Of a stretch of 64,000 bases of DNA, positions 51,376 to 60,269 are shown in pieces. A model generated the notes under the pieces. It saw only the letters and a program-made list of their open reading frames with translations, ran no database searches and was not told the DNA's origin. Both the position numbers and the translations under genes were made by a program. Each line of letters starts with the position of its first letter. Position 1 is the first letter of the stretch. This stretch comes from Mesobacillus jeotgali (GTDB taxonomy: Bacteria > Bacillota > Bacilli > Bacillales > Cytobacillaceae), in the NCBI RefSeq assembly GCF_900166585.1, contig NZ_FVZC01000009.1, forward strand, positions 1-64,000, in the 5' to 3' direction.

Positions 51376-51630
51376 TTAAAAAGAGCCTGTAACAGCGGTG
51401 TCCAGGTAGTCATCGCCGTCGGCTTCGTTTGCGTGGTCGATATATCTCAGCAGTGAATACAGGCGTTTTTCAATGACAGCATAATCTTTTTCAAAGTTGT
51501 AAGCGTGGAGAAAATGTTCAATCTTTTTAGCAAGAAACTGGTCCTCGGTCCTTACCATCAGGATGAGCAAGTTATCCCATTGAGACCGGTGCGTGTAATA
51601 CAATGCTCGATCGTAATCCGTTTTGTTCAT
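51376..51630 (-). CDS. yhdB: YhdB-like small protein
   Basis: An 84-aa soluble protein, 'MNKTDYDRALYYTHRSQWDN' and 'DYAVIEKRLYSLLRYIDHAN', recognised as the Bacillus YhdB family partly by position between yhcZ and yhdC. No function is known. ATG 51630 follows AGGAGG at 8 nt. Confidence 0.78.
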   Translation of the reverse strand: MNKTDYDRALYYTHRSQWDNLLILMVRTEDQFLAKKIEHFLHAYNFEKDYAVIEKRLYSLLRYIDHANEADGDDYLDTAVTGSF

Positions 51631-51805
51631 TTTCAATCCTCCTTAATGAGGAGTTGATAATATTATATGGAGTTGCTCATGGAACTTCCTCAGAAAATGT
51701 TGGACGTCCTTGTTTACAGGGGTTTTTAAATTTTACCTGTATAAACGGCATTGGAAATGAACGAGTGTTAGACGAAGGAAACCAGGCAGCCGAAAGGAGT
51801 TTTTT

Positions 51806-52129
51806 ATGAAAAAGTATTTTATCGCTATAAGTACATTGTTGATTTTGTTAATGGGAATTCTAAGTATCGATATCAGCGCGCAAAGGCCGGATTATGAAAA
51901 GTATGGCAGGATCGCAACCGCTGTGATCAAAGAGGATTTTCCTGCAGAAGAGGTCATGGATTATAAGTATATGGGCCGAAAGCAAATTGATGATCGTCAG
52001 GTTCTAGATTCCTTCCAATTCAAAGTCAATGTCAGTGGAAAACCTGTTTTGATGAATGTGCTAATCACACACGATTTGAAAAATAACAGATTATTAAACC
52101 TTAGCGTAGCTGAACAGCCGCAGCAGTAA
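51806..52129 (+). CDS. yhdC: Secreted DUF3889 protein YhdC
   Basis: A 107-aa exported protein. The signal peptide is 'MKKYFIAISTLLILLMGILS'. The mature part has 'PDYEKYGRIATAVIKEDFPA' and 'VLDSFQFKVNVSGKPVLMNV', as in DUF3889. Family function is unknown. AAAGGAG precedes ATG. Same place as yhdC in B. subtilis, before spoVR. Confidence 0.85.
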   Translation: MKKYFIAISTLLILLMGILSIDISAQRPDYEKYGRIATAVIKEDFPAEEVMDYKYMGRKQIDDRQVLDSFQFKVNVSGKPVLMNVLITHDLKNNRLLNLSVAEQPQQ

Positions 52130-52197
52130 AGTTTTTAACCTGTTCATCTTTCTCCTTTTTTTCTCATACATTGTTGTAAGAGGCGAAAGGAGGAGAG

Positions 52198-53604
52198 ATG
52201 GTGTCGGAAGAACAGAAGTCACTCGAAAAAGCCATTTCTGAAATTACTGAAATAGCCAGGGGATTTGGGCTGGATTTTTATCCGATGCGGTACGAAATTT
52301 GTCCTGCCGAAATCATCTATACATTTGGAGCATATGGTATGCCAACGAGATTTTCACATTGGAGCTTTGGAAAACAGTTCCATAAAATGAAGCTTCACTA
52401 TGACCTTGGTCTTTCAAAGATTTACGAATTGGTAATCAATTCGAATCCTTGTTACGCTTTCCTGCTCGATTCGAATTCGCTGATCCAGAACAAATTGATT
52501 GTTGCCCATGTGCTTGCACACTGCGATTTTTTCAAGAACAATGTGCGTTTCCAAAATACCAAAAGGGATATGGTTGAAAGCATGGCAGCAACAGCGGAAA
52601 GGATTCGCAAGTATGAAATCGAACATGGAAAGCAAACGGTTGAGTCATTTCTAGATGCTGTATTGGCCATAGAAGAACATATTGATCCGTCCTTGATGAG
52701 ACCGAAGCTTGCCTGGTCAATTGAAGATGATGACGAGGATGATGAGCAAGTTTCAGCTACTCCGTATGATGATCTTTGGGGCCTTGATACGAAAAAGGCA
52801 GAACCTAAAGAAAAAAAGAAGAAGAAATTTCCGCCGCGGCCTGAAAAAGATCTATTATTGTTCATAGAAAGCTACAGCCGTGAATTGGCTGATTGGCAGC
52901 GGGATATCCTGACGATGATGCGTGAAGAAATGCTCTATTTTTGGCCGCAGCTGGAGACGAAAATCATGAACGAAGGCTGGGCATCATACTGGCACCAGAG
53001 AATCCTCCGTGAGATGGATCTCACCAGCGGGGAATCAATCGAATTTGCCAAATTGAATGCCGGAGTTGTGCAGCCGTCAAAGACAGGGATTAACCCCTAT
53101 TATTTAGGAATCAAAATTTTTGAAGATATCGAAGAGCGTTATAATAACCCGACCGAGGAAATGAAACGCCGAGGTGTCAAACCGGGTTCTGGCCGGGAAA
53201 AAATGTTCGAAGTCCGGGAAATTGAATCTGATATTTCCTTTTTGCGCAATTACTTAACGAAGGATTTGGTCATGCGTGAGGATATGTACCTTTTCCAAAA
53301 GCAGGGACGGGAATACAAAGTCGTCGACAAAGCCTGGGAACAGGTCCGTGACCAGCTTGTAAGCATGAGGGTGAATGGCGGATTCCCTTATCTGACTGTG
53401 ACTGACGGTGATTACCTCAAGAACGGGGAGCTCTATATAACGCACGGATTCGAAGGAATCGAACTTGATATTAAATACTTGGAAAAGGTTCTGCCGTATA
53501 TCCACCAGCTCTGGGGCCGGAAATGCCATATCGAAACGATGGTCGAAGGCAGAGCGATGCTTTACACATACGATGGCAAGGGAGTTCACCGGAAATATTT
53601 ATAA
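52198..53604 (+). CDS. spoVR: Stage V sporulation protein SpoVR
   Basis: A 468-aa SpoVR-family protein, the length of B. subtilis SpoVR. It has '[20 protein letters not shown]' near the start, '[17 protein letters not shown]' near 258 and '[20 protein letters not shown]' near 282. It is involved in spore cortex formation. The insert '[18 protein letters not shown]' is an acidic linker near 178. AAAGGAGGAG precedes ATG 52198. It belongs functionally with PrkA and YhbH, 40 kb upstream in this window. Confidence 0.96.
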   Translation: MVSEEQKSLEKAISEITEIARGFGLDFYPMRYEICPAEIIYTFGAYGMPTRFSHWSFGKQFHKMKLHYDLGLSKIYELVINSNPCYAFLLDSNSLIQNKLIVAHVLAHCDFFKNNVRFQNTKRDMVESMAATAERIRKYEIEHGKQTVESFLDAVLAIEEHIDPSLMRPKLAWSIEDDDEDDEQVSATPYDDLWGLDTKKAEPKEKKKKKFPPRPEKDLLLFIESYSRELADWQRDILTMMREEMLYFWPQLETKIMNEGWASYWHQRILREMDLTSGESIEFAKLNAGVVQPSKTGINPYYLGIKIFEDIEERYNNPTEEMKRRGVKPGSGREKMFEVREIESDISFLRNYLTKDLVMREDMYLFQKQGREYKVVDKAWEQVRDQLVSMRVNGGFPYLTVTDGDYLKNGELYITHGFEGIELDIKYLEKVLPYIHQLWGRKCHIETMVEGRAMLYTYDGKGVHRKYL

Positions 53605-53613
53605 GTTGCTAAC

Positions 53614-53640
53614 AAACCGCTGTCTATCGGCGGTTTTTTT
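53614..53640 (+). terminator. Terminator after spoVR
   Basis: AACCGC-TGTCTATC-GGCGGTT (one wobble) and T7. Confidence 0.82.
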
Positions 53641-53733
53641 AATGTGTAAAGTTGATAATAAAAAGGTAAATAGAAAGATAAATAAAAAGACAGGCTTGAT
53701 ATTGAACCATTTTATAAGATGCGTCATAATAAT

Positions 53734-53757
53734 ATATATGAGCATATACTCATATAT
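53734..53757. promoter_or_regulatory. ArsR/CzrA-type operator upstream of czcD
   Basis: Inverted repeat ATATATGAG-N6-CTCATATAT. The core TGA-N8-TCA is the hallmark of SmtB/ArsR/CzrA zinc operators. It lies 19-42 bp before the czcD start codon and would block its transcription. Confidence 0.82.
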
Positions 53758-53775
53758 GCGAAAGGAGGGGAACAA

Positions 53776-54705
53776 ATGGGACATAATCATTCCCATGGCC
53801 ACAGTCATGCTCATGGCCATAGCCATAGTCATACAAACAATAAAAGGGCATTATTCTGGTCTTTTCTTTTAATCGCAGCTTTCATGATTGTTGAGGTAAT
53901 TGGAGGAATGATCACTAACAGTCTGGCACTTCTTTCAGATGCCGGACATATGCTTTCCGATGCAGCTGCACTTGGTCTTAGTCTTTTTGCGATGAAGCTC
54001 GGGGAGAGGAAAGCGACCCATTCCAAGACATACGGATTTAAAAGATTTGAAATCATTGCAGCGGCACTCAATGGACTAACCTTAATCGTTATCTCGATTT
54101 ATATTTTTGCAGAAGCGTACCAACGTTTAATTGACCCTCCTGAAGTACAGAGCCTGGGGATGCTGACAATTTCGGTCGTAGGTTTGCTTGTCAATATTGT
54201 TGCCGCGTGGATTTTAATGCGTGGGGACAAAGATGAGAACTTAAACGTAAGGAGTGCGTTCCTCCACGTAATAGGTGATATGCTAGGGTCAGTTGGCGCA
54301 ATCACAGCAGCATTGCTGATTTACTTTTTCGGGTGGGGATTTGCAGATCCAATTGCAAGCATCGCAGTGGCAATCCTGATCATCATCAGTGGCTGGAGGG
54401 TAACGAAGGAAAGCTTCCATGTATTGATGGAAGGTACACCAGAGCAGATTAAACTGAAAGAAGTAAAAGATGAAATAATGAAGATTCCTGAGGTTAAAGA
54501 TGTGCACGATGTCCATGTCTGGTCAATCACGTCAGGTGTTTTCATGCTTAGCGGCCATATAGCTGTCGAAGGGGAAGGAGCGCATGACCGTGTCCTGAGA
54601 GCTGCGCAAGAATTGCTGCATGAGCGATTTGGCATCGACCATAGCACCCTTCAGGTAGAAGCAGGGGAACACGGATGTCCGTGTGCACACGGACCTTGTA
54701 ATTAA
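53776..54705 (+). CDS. czcD: Zinc/cobalt/cadmium efflux CDF transporter CzcD
   Basis: A 309-aa cation diffusion facilitator with a His-rich N-terminus ('HNHSHGHSHAHGHSHSH'). Six membrane helices follow, with the zinc-site Asp pairs in 'LLSDAGHMLSDAAALGLSLF' (TM2) and 'HVIGDMLGSVGAITAALLIY' (TM5). The C-terminal cytosolic domain begins at about 215. It exports Zn(II), Co(II) or Cd(II) in exchange for protons. ATG 53776 follows AAAGGAGGGG; a longer reading from 53719 crosses the operator. The ArsR regulator czrA is convergent with it, beyond a MITE-like repeat. Confidence 0.95.
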   Translation: MGHNHSHGHSHAHGHSHSHTNNKRALFWSFLLIAAFMIVEVIGGMITNSLALLSDAGHMLSDAAALGLSLFAMKLGERKATHSKTYGFKRFEIIAAALNGLTLIVISIYIFAEAYQRLIDPPEVQSLGMLTISVVGLLVNIVAAWILMRGDKDENLNVRSAFLHVIGDMLGSVGAITAALLIYFFGWGFADPIASIAVAILIIISGWRVTKESFHVLMEGTPEQIKLKEVKDEIMKIPEVKDVHDVHVWSITSGVFMLSGHIAVEGEGAHDRVLRAAQELLHERFGIDHSTLQVEAGEHGCPCAHGPCN

Positions 54706-54716
54706 ATGTTTTTAAA

Positions 54717-54903
54717 AGGCTCTTTTCTCAAGCTTTAATTGCTATTTACTAAAAAATAGGAATGGAATTACCTAAGTTTCTTCACAAAATTAACGCTTAA
54801 TAAGAGAAAAGAGCTTGCCAACTTAGTACCGACCTGCAAAATGGCTTTTATCACGTTAAAATCGGCTTTAGGATTTTAACAACAATCTTTACGAAAACAG
54901 CCT
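54717..54903 (+). repeat. MITE-like repeat, copy 3 (187 bp)
   Basis: A full-length copy: AGGCTCTTTTCTCA at the left, GAAAACAGCCT at the right, with the GTTAAAATCGGCTTTAGGAT palindrome intact. It sits between the convergent czcD and czrA genes. Confidence 0.88.
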
Positions 54904-54907
54904 TTTA

Positions 54908-54945
54908 AAAAAAGTGCCAGCCCTCAATTTTAATGATGGCTGGCA
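54908..54945 (-). terminator. Terminator of czrA
   Basis: GCCAGCC...GGGCTGGC with a T run on the minus strand. The upstream arm lies in the last codons. Confidence 0.75.
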
Positions 54946-55244
54946 TGTTCTATGCTTTGTCTAAGCAAGTCAATAACGTGTTCGTCGTCATGTGTGTAAT
55001 AAAGGGTAGTACCCTCTCTCCTGAATTTGACCAGCCTGAGGTTCTTTAAAAAACGCAGCTGATGTGAGACCGTAGATTGCAGCAATGAAAGCTTTTCGGC
55101 AATTTCATTTACAGAATGTTCACCCTCAAACAGCAAATGCAGAATCCTAAGCCGAGTTGGGTCGGATAAGGCCTTAAAGGTTTGTGACACCATGAATAAG
55201 GTTTCCTCGTCCAGCCCGGAAGTCTCCTTTTTCTTTTCCTTCAA
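54930..55244 (-). CDS. czrA: ArsR-family zinc-responsive repressor CzrA
   Basis: A 104-aa winged-helix repressor. '[20 protein letters not shown]' and the recognition helix '[20 protein letters not shown]' are typical ArsR. The C-terminal helix carries the complete alpha-5 metal site D-X-H-X10-H-X2-H ('DEH' ... 'HASHH'), the Zn/Co-sensing site of CzrA. It should repress czcD through the TGA-N8-TCA operator. TTG 55244 is chosen, 9 nt after GGGAGG; an upstream ATG lacks a ribosome site. Confidence 0.92.
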   Translation of the reverse strand: MKEKKKETSGLDEETLFMVSQTFKALSDPTRLRILHLLFEGEHSVNEIAEKLSLLQSTVSHQLRFLKNLRLVKFRREGTTLYYTHDDEHVIDLLRQSIEHASHH

Positions 55245-55305
55245 TGTAATCAGCCTCCCACCCCTATTATAACTCATCAACGGCTGGAATCATGGCTTTT
55301 TAAAA

Positions 55306-55992
55306 TCAGCTGTCGATATTATGCTGGATATAGAAGCCGTCAGACTCTGACCATTCTGCATAATAAATGTCGTTCAACTCTTGTACACCTTCCTCACTTA
55401 GTTTTTGACTGAGCCAGTTTTCGTCCTTGCCGATATTTTTCAAGCCATTCATTTCTGGTTTCCCTTCATCGACGACAATTTCAGGGATATCAGTACCAGG
55501 GGCTTGTACACCAAGTCCGTCATATGTTGGCGTCTGTGCTTTAGGCTTTAACAGTACGCTGATGCTTCCACTTGTTTCGAGGAATACATCCTTCACGTCA
55601 TTCATTGAGAAGACACCTTTAAGTCTTAAAAGGGATTTTAATTGTTCCATTTCAAGCTCAGCCTTTGTTAAGTTTTCAATCTGTATTTTTCCATTCTTCA
55701 CCAGCAGCTCTGCTTTACCTTTAAGGATTGGCCGCAGCTTATCTGATTTCTGGGTTGTTTTTTCAACTATGAATATTAAGATTCCCCACACTGCAATTCC
55801 AAAAAGCATTTCCCAGATTGTTGAAGATGACTTTTCAAATAAGTTCTCTTCTACCAATCCACCTAAAACAACCGCGTACACAAAATCGAAAGGAGTGACC
55901 TGCGACATCTCCTTTTTTCCAAGAAGCCTGGTGACAATGATCAACGCAGCAAGCCCGATCACCAGCTTTAATGCGAGCATGAAATATATCAT
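55306..55992 (-). CDS. YetF/DUF421 membrane protein
   Basis: A 228-aa protein with three N-terminal membrane helices and a cytosolic or spore-associated DUF421 domain. It has 'RLLGKKEMSQVTPFDFVYAV' near residue 22 and 'GKAELLVKNGKIQIENLTKA' near 93. Several B. subtilis homologues (SpoVAEa-linked, YetF, YdfR, YcaP in enterics) exist; one role reported is in spore germination. ATG 55992 is 9 nt from GGAGAG. Confidence 0.85.
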   Translation of the reverse strand: MIYFMLALKLVIGLAALIIVTRLLGKKEMSQVTPFDFVYAVVLGGLVEENLFEKSSSTIWEMLFGIAVWGILIFIVEKTTQKSDKLRPILKGKAELLVKNGKIQIENLTKAELEMEQLKSLLRLKGVFSMNDVKDVFLETSGSISVLLKPKAQTPTYDGLGVQAPGTDIPEIVVDEGKPEMNGLKNIGKDENWLSQKLSEEGVQELNDIYYAEWSESDGFYIQHNIDS

Positions 55993-56125
55993 AAAGTACA
56001 CCTCTCCTCATTGACGATGAATATCTATTCCCGGTATGGAGGAAAGCTAAAACAGGCAGAAAGTGGATAGTAGATGAGCAAATGAAGGGGAATCATCTTT
56101 ACATAATGATAAACTTAATTTTAAT

Positions 56126-56310
56126 AGGTTCTTTTCTCAAACTTTGTTGCAATTGACTACAAAATAGGATGGAATTACATAAGTTTCTTCACAAAACTAA
56201 CGCTTAATAAGAGAAAAGAGCTTGCCAACTTAGTACCGACCTGCAAAATGGCTTTTATCTCGTTAAAATCGGCTTTAGGATTTTAACAACAATCTTTACG
56301 AAAACAGCCT
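56126..56310 (+). repeat. MITE-like repeat, copy 4 (185 bp)
   Basis: Nearly identical to copy 3 over its length (left end AGGTTCTTTTCTCA, right end GAAAACAGCCT). It ends 25 bp before the DUF202 start, so that gene's leader is largely repeat DNA. Confidence 0.88.
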
Positions 56311-56334
56311 TTTAATAAGAAAGAGGTGATCGAG

Positions 56335-56703
56335 ATGGAAGAAAATCAAACGGCAGAGTCCAAGTATATCCAGCAGCATCTTGCAAATGAACGGACATAT
56401 CTTGCCTGGGTAAGGACATCCATCGCCATCATTGGGATTGGGTTTTTAGCTTCAAGCCTGCATTTTAACAATATTAAGTCAGTGAGCCAGCTTGCCGACA
56501 CGATTGCTGTGTTTGTCAGTATTTTTTCACTGCTTATTGGATTGACAATCCTCCTGCTTGCCACTGTCCATTATTTTTCGGTTCGGAGAAACATAAACAG
56601 CCAAACTTTCGTATCGGCAAATAATTTGATAAAGGTATCAACCGGAATTATATTTTTGATTTTCCTGTTACTGGGATTATATTTAATTACGATCTTGTTC
56701 TAG
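56335..56703 (+). CDS. DUF202 (YidH) membrane protein
   Basis: A 122-aa protein with three membrane helices and the DUF202 block 'LANERTYLAWVRTSIAIIGI' at about residues 15-34. The family is found in bacteria and yeast (VTC-linked) with no clear bacterial role. ATG 56335 follows AGAGGTGATC; an ATG 9 nt upstream lies too near. Expression may start in, or be shaped by, the upstream MITE-like copy. Confidence 0.87.
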   Translation: MEENQTAESKYIQQHLANERTYLAWVRTSIAIIGIGFLASSLHFNNIKSVSQLADTIAVFVSIFSLLIGLTILLLATVHYFSVRRNINSQTFVSANNLIKVSTGIIFLIFLLLGLYLITILF

Positions 56704-56732
56704 ATACTTTTCCTCGACATTATGATCTTTTA

Positions 56733-56884
56733 TTTTGTCCGGACCTGCCTTTGCTTCAGACAAAATGATCACCATCAGCCGGCCTTTTGTCCGAACTTGC
56801 CTCTGCTTCAGACAAAACGATCACCACCAGGACGTGTTTTGTCCGAACTTGCTTGTCCTTTCGACAAACCACCAGTCCGTCACG
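56733..56884. repeat. Three tandem 52-bp units (TTTTGTCC type)
   Basis: 'ttttgtccg' begins at 56733, 56785 and 56837, an exact 52-bp period. In each unit 'ttttgtc' pairs with 'gacaaaa' (third partly degraded) around 'gaacttgcctctgcttca', then a 19-nt linker. Two overlapping short frames here are by-products of the repeat. Confidence 0.85.
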
Positions 56885-57279
56885 AATCCGTGCCTATTTC
56901 CACTGCTTTTCTCCGTTTTCATTTCAATTCCACCTTTCAGGATTGGCCATAGGATAAAATTATGAAGTGTAAGTCATATGGGGTCCTTAAAGATTCGAGG
57001 TTTTTTGACGATATATATAAATAAGGTGAAAAGGATTTATTGTTAAAGAAGCTCAGGGTTTCGACGCGGATTTTTAAGGGAGTTTCTATTTAAATTTATA
57101 AAATTATTTGTCATTAAATGTAAGAATATATTTGAAAATTTAGAAAACTAACATTTAGATTGGTGAATATTGTATAATATTGAAAAAGCTTTGTTCTTTT
57201 CACAAGCCTTCCTGGACAAATAACATCCAGCAAAGAGCCCGGGTTAATAAACTAAATAGAGACAGAAACGAGGGGCAGG
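56885..57279. other. Gap before the GGDEF-EAL gene
   Basis: AT-rich, no gene. A TATAAT at about 57173-57178 may be the -10 of the next gene; no clear -35. Confidence 0.5.
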
Positions 57280-59637
57280 ATGGAGATTCCCCATATGTAC
57301 ATATTTGACATTAAAACAATTGCTTTGACAGTTGTATTTTTAATCATATCGTCAATAATGGCGGTTGAATTCAGCAGACAAATCAAAAAAGACACAGACA
57401 GGAAAAAGCGAAGAATAGCCCTATATTCACTGATACTGGCATTTATGTTTTTACTGACGCATTTATTTGTGATTATATCAGCTGGAGTCCCCTTCTTTAC
57501 GGGCAATCTTTATCAATTCTTTATGTTGTTCTTCGTCATCTGCTCATTTGGAGCATATGCAGCATTAAGCCTTGCACAAAGAGACCTTGCGAATACACAG
57601 GAGTACATTTTTACAAGTTTGCTGATTGCCGCCAGTACCTTGGCGGCAGAATATACAGCATTCTATATTATCTTTAGGGATGCAATTGAGTTTCAGGGGC
57701 TTTTAACCATCTTATCCTCTTTAATGGTGATGGTCACCTCATTTTTGTTACTCAGATTCTTGATGCAGATTACAAATGAGGATATCTATGAGTTTGTAAA
57801 GAAGTATAAGTATATGGGCAGCATCTTTGGAGGTATGGCACTCGGGGGCATCCCTTATATCGTGCTGTCTTCTATGATGCCTTTAACGGAAGGAGCAGGA
57901 ATCCATTCCTTTTTGGCTCCATTCATTTATATGGCCCTCGCTAATTTGCTATTTATGCTCATCCCAGATCTCTTTGGCGAAAAATTAATCATGAAAAATG
58001 TTCAGTCCCATTTATCCTTGTTCAGCCACAATCCCGATTCCGTATTCAGGGTTGATCTGCAGGGATATATTCGCAATGTTAATAAAGAGGCAGTTGAACT
58101 CACTGGCTATAGTGCAACAGAATTGACGGGCCTCCATTTTATCGATTTGATTGGCAACAGTGAGGAAGAGAATAAAATCAGGAAATATTACCGGAAAGTG
58201 CTGAGCGGTGAAACGAAGGTAATTGAGACAACTTTGAAAAAGGCAGATTCAACCTTCGCGGAGGTGAGGATTACTGCCGTCAGGATCATCGTTAAAAATA
58301 CTACGGTTGGTGTTTTTGGAATTTTAAGGGACATCACTGAACAGAAAAATGCAGATGAAATGATTGAGTATCTGGCCTATCATGATGAACTCACCAATCT
58401 GCCAAACAGGAGAAATCTAGAGAAAGTGATGGCAGGATTGTTCATTAAGGATGAGGTATTCTCCTTGATTTATCTTGATTTTGACCGGTTTAAAAGAATC
58501 AATGATACGTTTGGCCACTCGTTCGGAGATAAAATTTTGGTGCAAATAGGGCGTGAACTTGCAAAGATTGTCCCGGAAAATTGTCTGGTTTCCAGAATTG
58601 GCGGGGATGAATTCGCGATTCTTGTTACTCAAGGAAATAAGCCAGAAGCTATGGCCGCTAATATTATCAAGGCATTCCAGACGCCTATTTTTGCGGAGGG
58701 TATGGAGTTCCTGATTACGGCAAGTATAGGCGTTGCCCACTTTCCGGATGATACTAACGATCTTGAACTGTTGCTGAAATACGCAGACATGGCTATGTAT
58801 AAAGCAAAAGAAAATGGCACCAATCATTTTCAGTTTTTTGACCAAAGTATGGTCGACCAGGATGTGAATAAATTCGAACTCGAGAATGAATTGAGGAATG
58901 CAATCAATAATGATTCACTCAATGTTTTTTACCAGCCAAAGTACAATACTTTCACAAATCAAATAACCGGAGCCGAGGCATTAGCAAGATGGAAGCATCA
59001 TCGACATGGAATGATTCCTCCTGGAGTATTCATCCCGATTGCGGAGGAGGCCAATTTAATCGTTCCGCTCGAAAGGATGATCATCAGGAAGGTTTTCCGG
59101 CAGTTAGTCACCTGGATGGAACAGGGGTACAAGGTTCCGCGTACATCCATCAATATATCGATCATCCATTTTTACCAGGAGGATTTCGTGAATTTCATGC
59201 AGTACTCCCTTAAGGAGTATGACTTAGTTGGCGAACTGATTGAAATTGAAGTAACCGAAAGCATTATGATTAAAAAGGAAGACAGTATCAATGAACAGCT
59301 GCAGGCACTCAGGGAAATTGGTATAGAAGTGAGCATCGATGATTTTGGAACAGGGTACAGTTCATTGAGCTATTTGAGCAAGCTTTCAGTCGACCGTTTA
59401 AAAATCGATCAAAGCTTCGTTTCGCATTCACAGGAAAATCGTGAAATAATTTCAACTATCGTTTCTATGGCAACGAACCTGAAACTGAAGGTTATTGCAG
59501 AAGGGGTTGAGACAGAATCTCAGATTGACCTTCTTAAATCGCTGGGCTGTCAGGAAGTGCAGGGCTACTTCTATTCGCCGCCCTTGCCATCAAATGAATA
59601 TGAAATCATGATGAATAGGGAGCTGCTTGCGAATTAA
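57280..59637 (+). CDS. Membrane PAS-GGDEF-EAL cyclic-di-GMP protein
   Basis: A 785-aa protein. Residues 1-235 form about seven helices of a membrane sensor. A PAS domain covers about 245-360 ('NPDSVFRVDLQGYIRNVNKE', 'GILRDITEQKNADEM'). A GGDEF domain (about 365-530) has the intact signature 'SRIGGDEFAIL'. The EAL domain (about 545-775) has intact 'GAEALARW', 'IDDFGTGYSSLSYL' and 'RLKIDQSFV'. Both catalytic signatures are kept, so it could make and break c-di-GMP. GAGGGGCAGG precedes ATG. It resembles the MHYT-type DgcP/PdeH set of Bacillus only loosely; the membrane sensor is not one I can name. Confidence 0.92.
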   Translation: MEIPHMYIFDIKTIALTVVFLIISSIMAVEFSRQIKKDTDRKKRRIALYSLILAFMFLLTHLFVIISAGVPFFTGNLYQFFMLFFVICSFGAYAALSLAQRDLANTQEYIFTSLLIAASTLAAEYTAFYIIFRDAIEFQGLLTILSSLMVMVTSFLLLRFLMQITNEDIYEFVKKYKYMGSIFGGMALGGIPYIVLSSMMPLTEGAGIHSFLAPFIYMALANLLFMLIPDLFGEKLIMKNVQSHLSLFSHNPDSVFRVDLQGYIRNVNKEAVELTGYSATELTGLHFIDLIGNSEEENKIRKYYRKVLSGETKVIETTLKKADSTFAEVRITAVRIIVKNTTVGVFGILRDITEQKNADEMIEYLAYHDELTNLPNRRNLEKVMAGLFIKDEVFSLIYLDFDRFKRINDTFGHSFGDKILVQIGRELAKIVPENCLVSRIGGDEFAILVTQGNKPEAMAANIIKAFQTPIFAEGMEFLITASIGVAHFPDDTNDLELLLKYADMAMYKAKENGTNHFQFFDQSMVDQDVNKFELENELRNAINNDSLNVFYQPKYNTFTNQITGAEALARWKHHRHGMIPPGVFIPIAEEANLIVPLERMIIRKVFRQLVTWMEQGYKVPRTSINISIIHFYQEDFVNFMQYSLKEYDLVGELIEIEVTESIMIKKEDSINEQLQALREIGIEVSIDDFGTGYSSLSYLSKLSVDRLKIDQSFVSHSQENREIISTIVSMATNLKLKVIAEGVETESQIDLLKSLGCQEVQGYFYSPPLPSNEYEIMMNRELLAN

Positions 59638-59646
59638 AGTCTTCTT

Positions 59647-59675
59647 TTGACTGGGCGTTTGGTTTGTGTTACTAT
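59647..59675 (+). promoter_or_regulatory. Promoter of the guanidine exporter unit
   Basis: TTGACT, 17-bp spacer, TACTAT. Starts about 20 nt before the riboswitch aptamer. Confidence 0.65.
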
Positions 59676-59685
59676 TTCTATTATG

Positions 59686-59785
59686 AAAAGTCCTCTAGGG
59701 TTCCGCAGCTGCTTTGCTGGTCTGGTCCGAGAGAGGACGCGCAGGAAAACCTGTGTACACGGAGGGATAAAAACCCGGGAGATAT
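59686..59785 (+). promoter_or_regulatory. Guanidine-I (ykkC) riboswitch
   Basis: Contains the ykkC core elements in order: 'ctctagggttccgcagc', 'tctggtccgagagaggac', and the 3' conserved 'acacggagggataaaaaccc' with 'gggaga'. It is followed by an overlapping terminator and then an SMR exporter gene, the classic gene partner. Guanidinium should stabilise the aptamer and stop termination. Confidence 0.95.
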
Positions 59786-59808
59786 CTAAGGATATCTCCC
59801 AGGTTTTT
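59772..59808 (+). terminator. Riboswitch-controlled terminator
   Basis: AACCCGGGAGATATC-TAAG-GATATCTCCCAGGTT with T4+. Its 5' arm is also the 3' strand of the aptamer, so ligand binding and termination exclude each other. Confidence 0.9.
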
Positions 59809-59830
59809 TCAATGAAAAGGGGGTAAAAGA

Positions 59831-60154
59831 ATGGCTTGGATATTTTTGCTGATAGCAGGAATCTTTGAAATTGTATGGGCAATTGGCCTGAAGTATACAG
59901 AAGGTTTTACCAAAGCAGTCCCATCGTTAATTACGATTGCAGGAATGGGCATAAGCTTTTATTTTTTATCGATGGCAGTAAAAACACTTCCGATTGGCAC
60001 AGCTTATGCGATATGGACTGGGATTGGAGCGGCAGGTGCTGTGATCCTTGGCATGGTCCTGTTTGGTGAGCCCCGCAATTTACTACGGCTTATGTTTGTG
60101 GCATTTATTTTAATCGGAATCATTGGCCTGAAGGCTACATCAGGCAGCAATTGA
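59831..60154 (+). CDS. SMR-family guanidinium exporter (SugE/Gdx type)
   Basis: A 107-aa, four-helix small multidrug resistance protein. The proton/substrate Glu is in 'GIFEIVWAIGLKYTEGFTKA' (Glu13), followed by 'GTAYAIWTGIGAAGAVILGM' in TM3. The Gdx subtype exports guanidinium, and the guanidine-I riboswitch upstream strongly supports this over a quaternary-ammonium drug pump. One SMR gene is present, consistent with a homodimeric antiparallel Gdx. AAAGGGGG precedes ATG 59831. Confidence 0.94.
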   Translation: MAWIFLLIAGIFEIVWAIGLKYTEGFTKAVPSLITIAGMGISFYFLSMAVKTLPIGTAYAIWTGIGAAGAVILGMVLFGEPRNLLRLMFVAFILIGIIGLKATSGSN

Positions 60155-60164
60155 TCATACAGAA

Positions 60165-60198
60165 AGCAGACTTGCGGCATTAGTGAGTCTGCTTTTTG
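60165..60198 (+). terminator. Terminator after the SMR gene
   Basis: AGCAGACT-N13-AGTCTGCT and T5. Confidence 0.85.
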
Positions 60199-60269
60199 CT
60201 GCTTATTCCACCTTTGAAATCATTTTTTGCAGGGGCGTTAGCTGAAAATATGGCGGAATTGCAAACAAC

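Noticed and set aside
56722..56965. Two overlapping 76-codon frames
   Set aside because: They arise from the 52-bp tandem repeat (two reading phases of the same units) and lack ribosome sites.
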